Assembly: GCA_913057815.1 (NCBI GenBank)
Contig: CAJXOV010000008.1
Location: forward strand, 1-14,112
Length of the DNA: 14,112 bases
Direction of reading: 5' to 3'
Source of the DNA: an uncultured Flavobacteriales bacterium
GTDB taxonomy: Bacteria > Bacteroidota > Bacteroidia > Flavobacteriales_D > Sanyastnellaceae
Shown piece by piece: positions 13,296 through 14,112 of this stretch (its first letter is position 1; each line of letters starts with the position of its first letter). Under the pieces are notes generated by a model. That model saw only the letters and a list, made by a program, of their open reading frames with translations. It was not told where the DNA came from and did no database searches. Position numbers and translations under genes: made by a program.

Positions 13296-14112
13296 ATGTT
13301 AACTCCGAAGAAAAAAAAGAAAAAGGACTTTATTAGAAAACTATCTAATAACTATAGAGTTACTGTCTTAAAAGAGGATTCTTTTGAAGAAAAATTTAGT
13401 GGGAATTTAACTCCCATTAAAATCATATTTATTAGCACGGTTACTTTATTTCTATTAGGGGTTTTCTTTTGGTTTTTATATGCACACACACCTATCAAAC
13501 ATAGCATACCTGGGTATCCTCATGAGGAAATAGTAAATGCCGACATCCTAAACAAAGTAAAGGCTGATTCACTAGATAAGTTAACTAGAGTAAATAATCA
13601 ATATTTTAAAAACTTAAAGGCTGTTTTAAACGGAGAGATTATAGAAGAACCTGCAGACGAATCGGATTCCTTACAAACAAACAAAGAAGATTTAACTTTT
13701 AACATTTCTGAAGTAGATTCCCTAGCACGTAACCAGGTAGAAGAGGAAAATGACTTAGATATTTCTGGTTCTAATATTTCTGATCCTAAAAATTTCCTAG
13801 AACAAGTTTTATTACACAAGCCAGTAGAAGGAGTGCTTAGTGATGGTATAGATTTTAAAAAGGGTCACTATGGAATAGATGTTTCTGCCGCTGAAGGGTC
13901 AAGGGTAAAATCAATTCTTAACGGAACAGTGATTTTTTCTGGTTTTACAGCAAGTGGGGGAAATGAAATTCATATCCAGCATAACTATAATTTAGTTAGT
14001 ATCTATAAACACAATAGTGCTGTTCTTAAAAATACTGGAGATAAAATTATTCCTGGAGAAAGCGTAGCAATAGTTGGAAATTCAGGTGAGCACAGCGATG
14101 GCACTCACCTTC
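13296..14112 (+). CDS. M23-family peptidoglycan metallopeptidase, membrane-anchored (3' end cut by window)
   Basis: 272 codons are visible from ATG 13296 with no stop before the window edge. Layout: a lysine-rich cytoplasmic start (KKKKKK at 5-10), one membrane helix (about 42-62), a periplasmic linker with a helical part (about 78-112) and an acidic disordered stretch (115-165), then the M23 (LytM) domain from about 172. Zinc ligands seen: His191 and Asp195 in GHYGIDVSA; His239 in IYKHNS is the usual catalytic histidine; His271 is in GTHL, and the second His of HxH would be the next codon, of which only the C is present. These enzymes cut peptide cross-links of peptidoglycan. The N-terminal layout (VTVLKEDSFEEKFS before the helix, IPGY after it) is typical of a Bacteroidota subgroup. 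It diverges from sprE-bactofilin, suggesting a shared wall-shaping role. Confidence 0.93.
   Translation, partial: MLTPKKKKKKDFIRKLSNNYRVTVLKEDSFEEKFSGNLTPIKIIFISTVTLFLLGVFFWFLYAHTPIKHSIPGYPHEEIVNADILNKVKADSLDKLTRVNNQYFKNLKAVLNGEIIEEPADESDSLQTNKEDLTFNISEVDSLARNQVEEENDLDISGSNISDPKNFLEQVLLHKPVEGVLSDGIDFKKGHYGIDVSAAEGSRVKSILNGTVIFSGFTASGGNEIHIQHNYNLVSIYKHNSAVLKNTGDKIIPGESVAIVGNSGEHSDGTHL

Overview
The window looks like one end of an assembled contig from a marine- or environment-type member of the Bacteroidota, most likely Flavobacteriales. The grounds are: AT-rich coding DNA; no Shine-Dalgarno runs ahead of the starts; Bacteroidota-style -7 boxes (TAnnTTTG); a PorW/SprE lipoprotein of the type IX secretion (T9SS)/gliding machinery; an F0F1 ATP synthase cluster that carries atpBEFHAG but not atpD/atpC; and a small four-helix membrane gene in the AtpI position. 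The family or genus cannot be fixed from this sequence alone. The first 47 bases are not genomic: they are an Illumina Nextera adapter with an i5 index, so the left edge is a sequencing/assembly end.

Left block (50-2873, plus strand): the C-terminal part of an M1-type aminopeptidase (5' end lost at the contig edge), then hemW (heme chaperone, radical SAM), which starts on the base after the peptidase stop, then a cyclase-family (kynurenine formamidase-like) metal hydrolase overlapping hemW by 8 nt. It reads as one short operon. It collides tail-to-tail, with a 22-nt overlap, with a minus-strand NtrY-like sensor histidine kinase (2852-4297) that has no response regulator beside it.

Centre and right block (4355-13170, minus strand, transcribed right to left): sprE/porW -> bactofilin -> atpZ -> small membrane protein (DUF6168-like) -> atpB -> atpE -> atpF -> atpH -> atpA -> atpG, closed by a 14-bp-stem terminator at 4355-4385 that separates it from the kinase. 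Genes are tightly packed or overlapping except for a 142-bp gap before atpB, which holds a perfect TAnnTTTG box, and the two spacers around atpE. These are an almost pure A/T leader upstream and a perfect 13-bp hairpin downstream, a plausible arrangement for raising c-subunit output. The catalytic beta and epsilon genes must lie elsewhere, as is usual in this phylum.

Right edge: a 125-bp divergent intergenic region, then an M23-type membrane-anchored peptidoglycan peptidase on the plus strand (13296-14112), cut by the window end just before its second HxH histidine. Together M23 peptidase, SprE/PorW and bactofilin form a cell-envelope module (wall remodelling, protein secretion, cytoskeletal scaffold) directly upstream of the ATP synthase genes.

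No rRNA, tRNA, CRISPR array, insertion sequence, integrase, toxin-antitoxin pair or phage gene was seen, and no gene-free stretch exceeds 300 bases. This is mostly ordinary core genome. The most noteworthy points are the adapter, the bracketing of atpE by regulatory-looking spacers, the envelope/ATP-synthase linkage, and several family-level oddities noted below. I did not find convincing evidence of an undescribed defence or mobile system.
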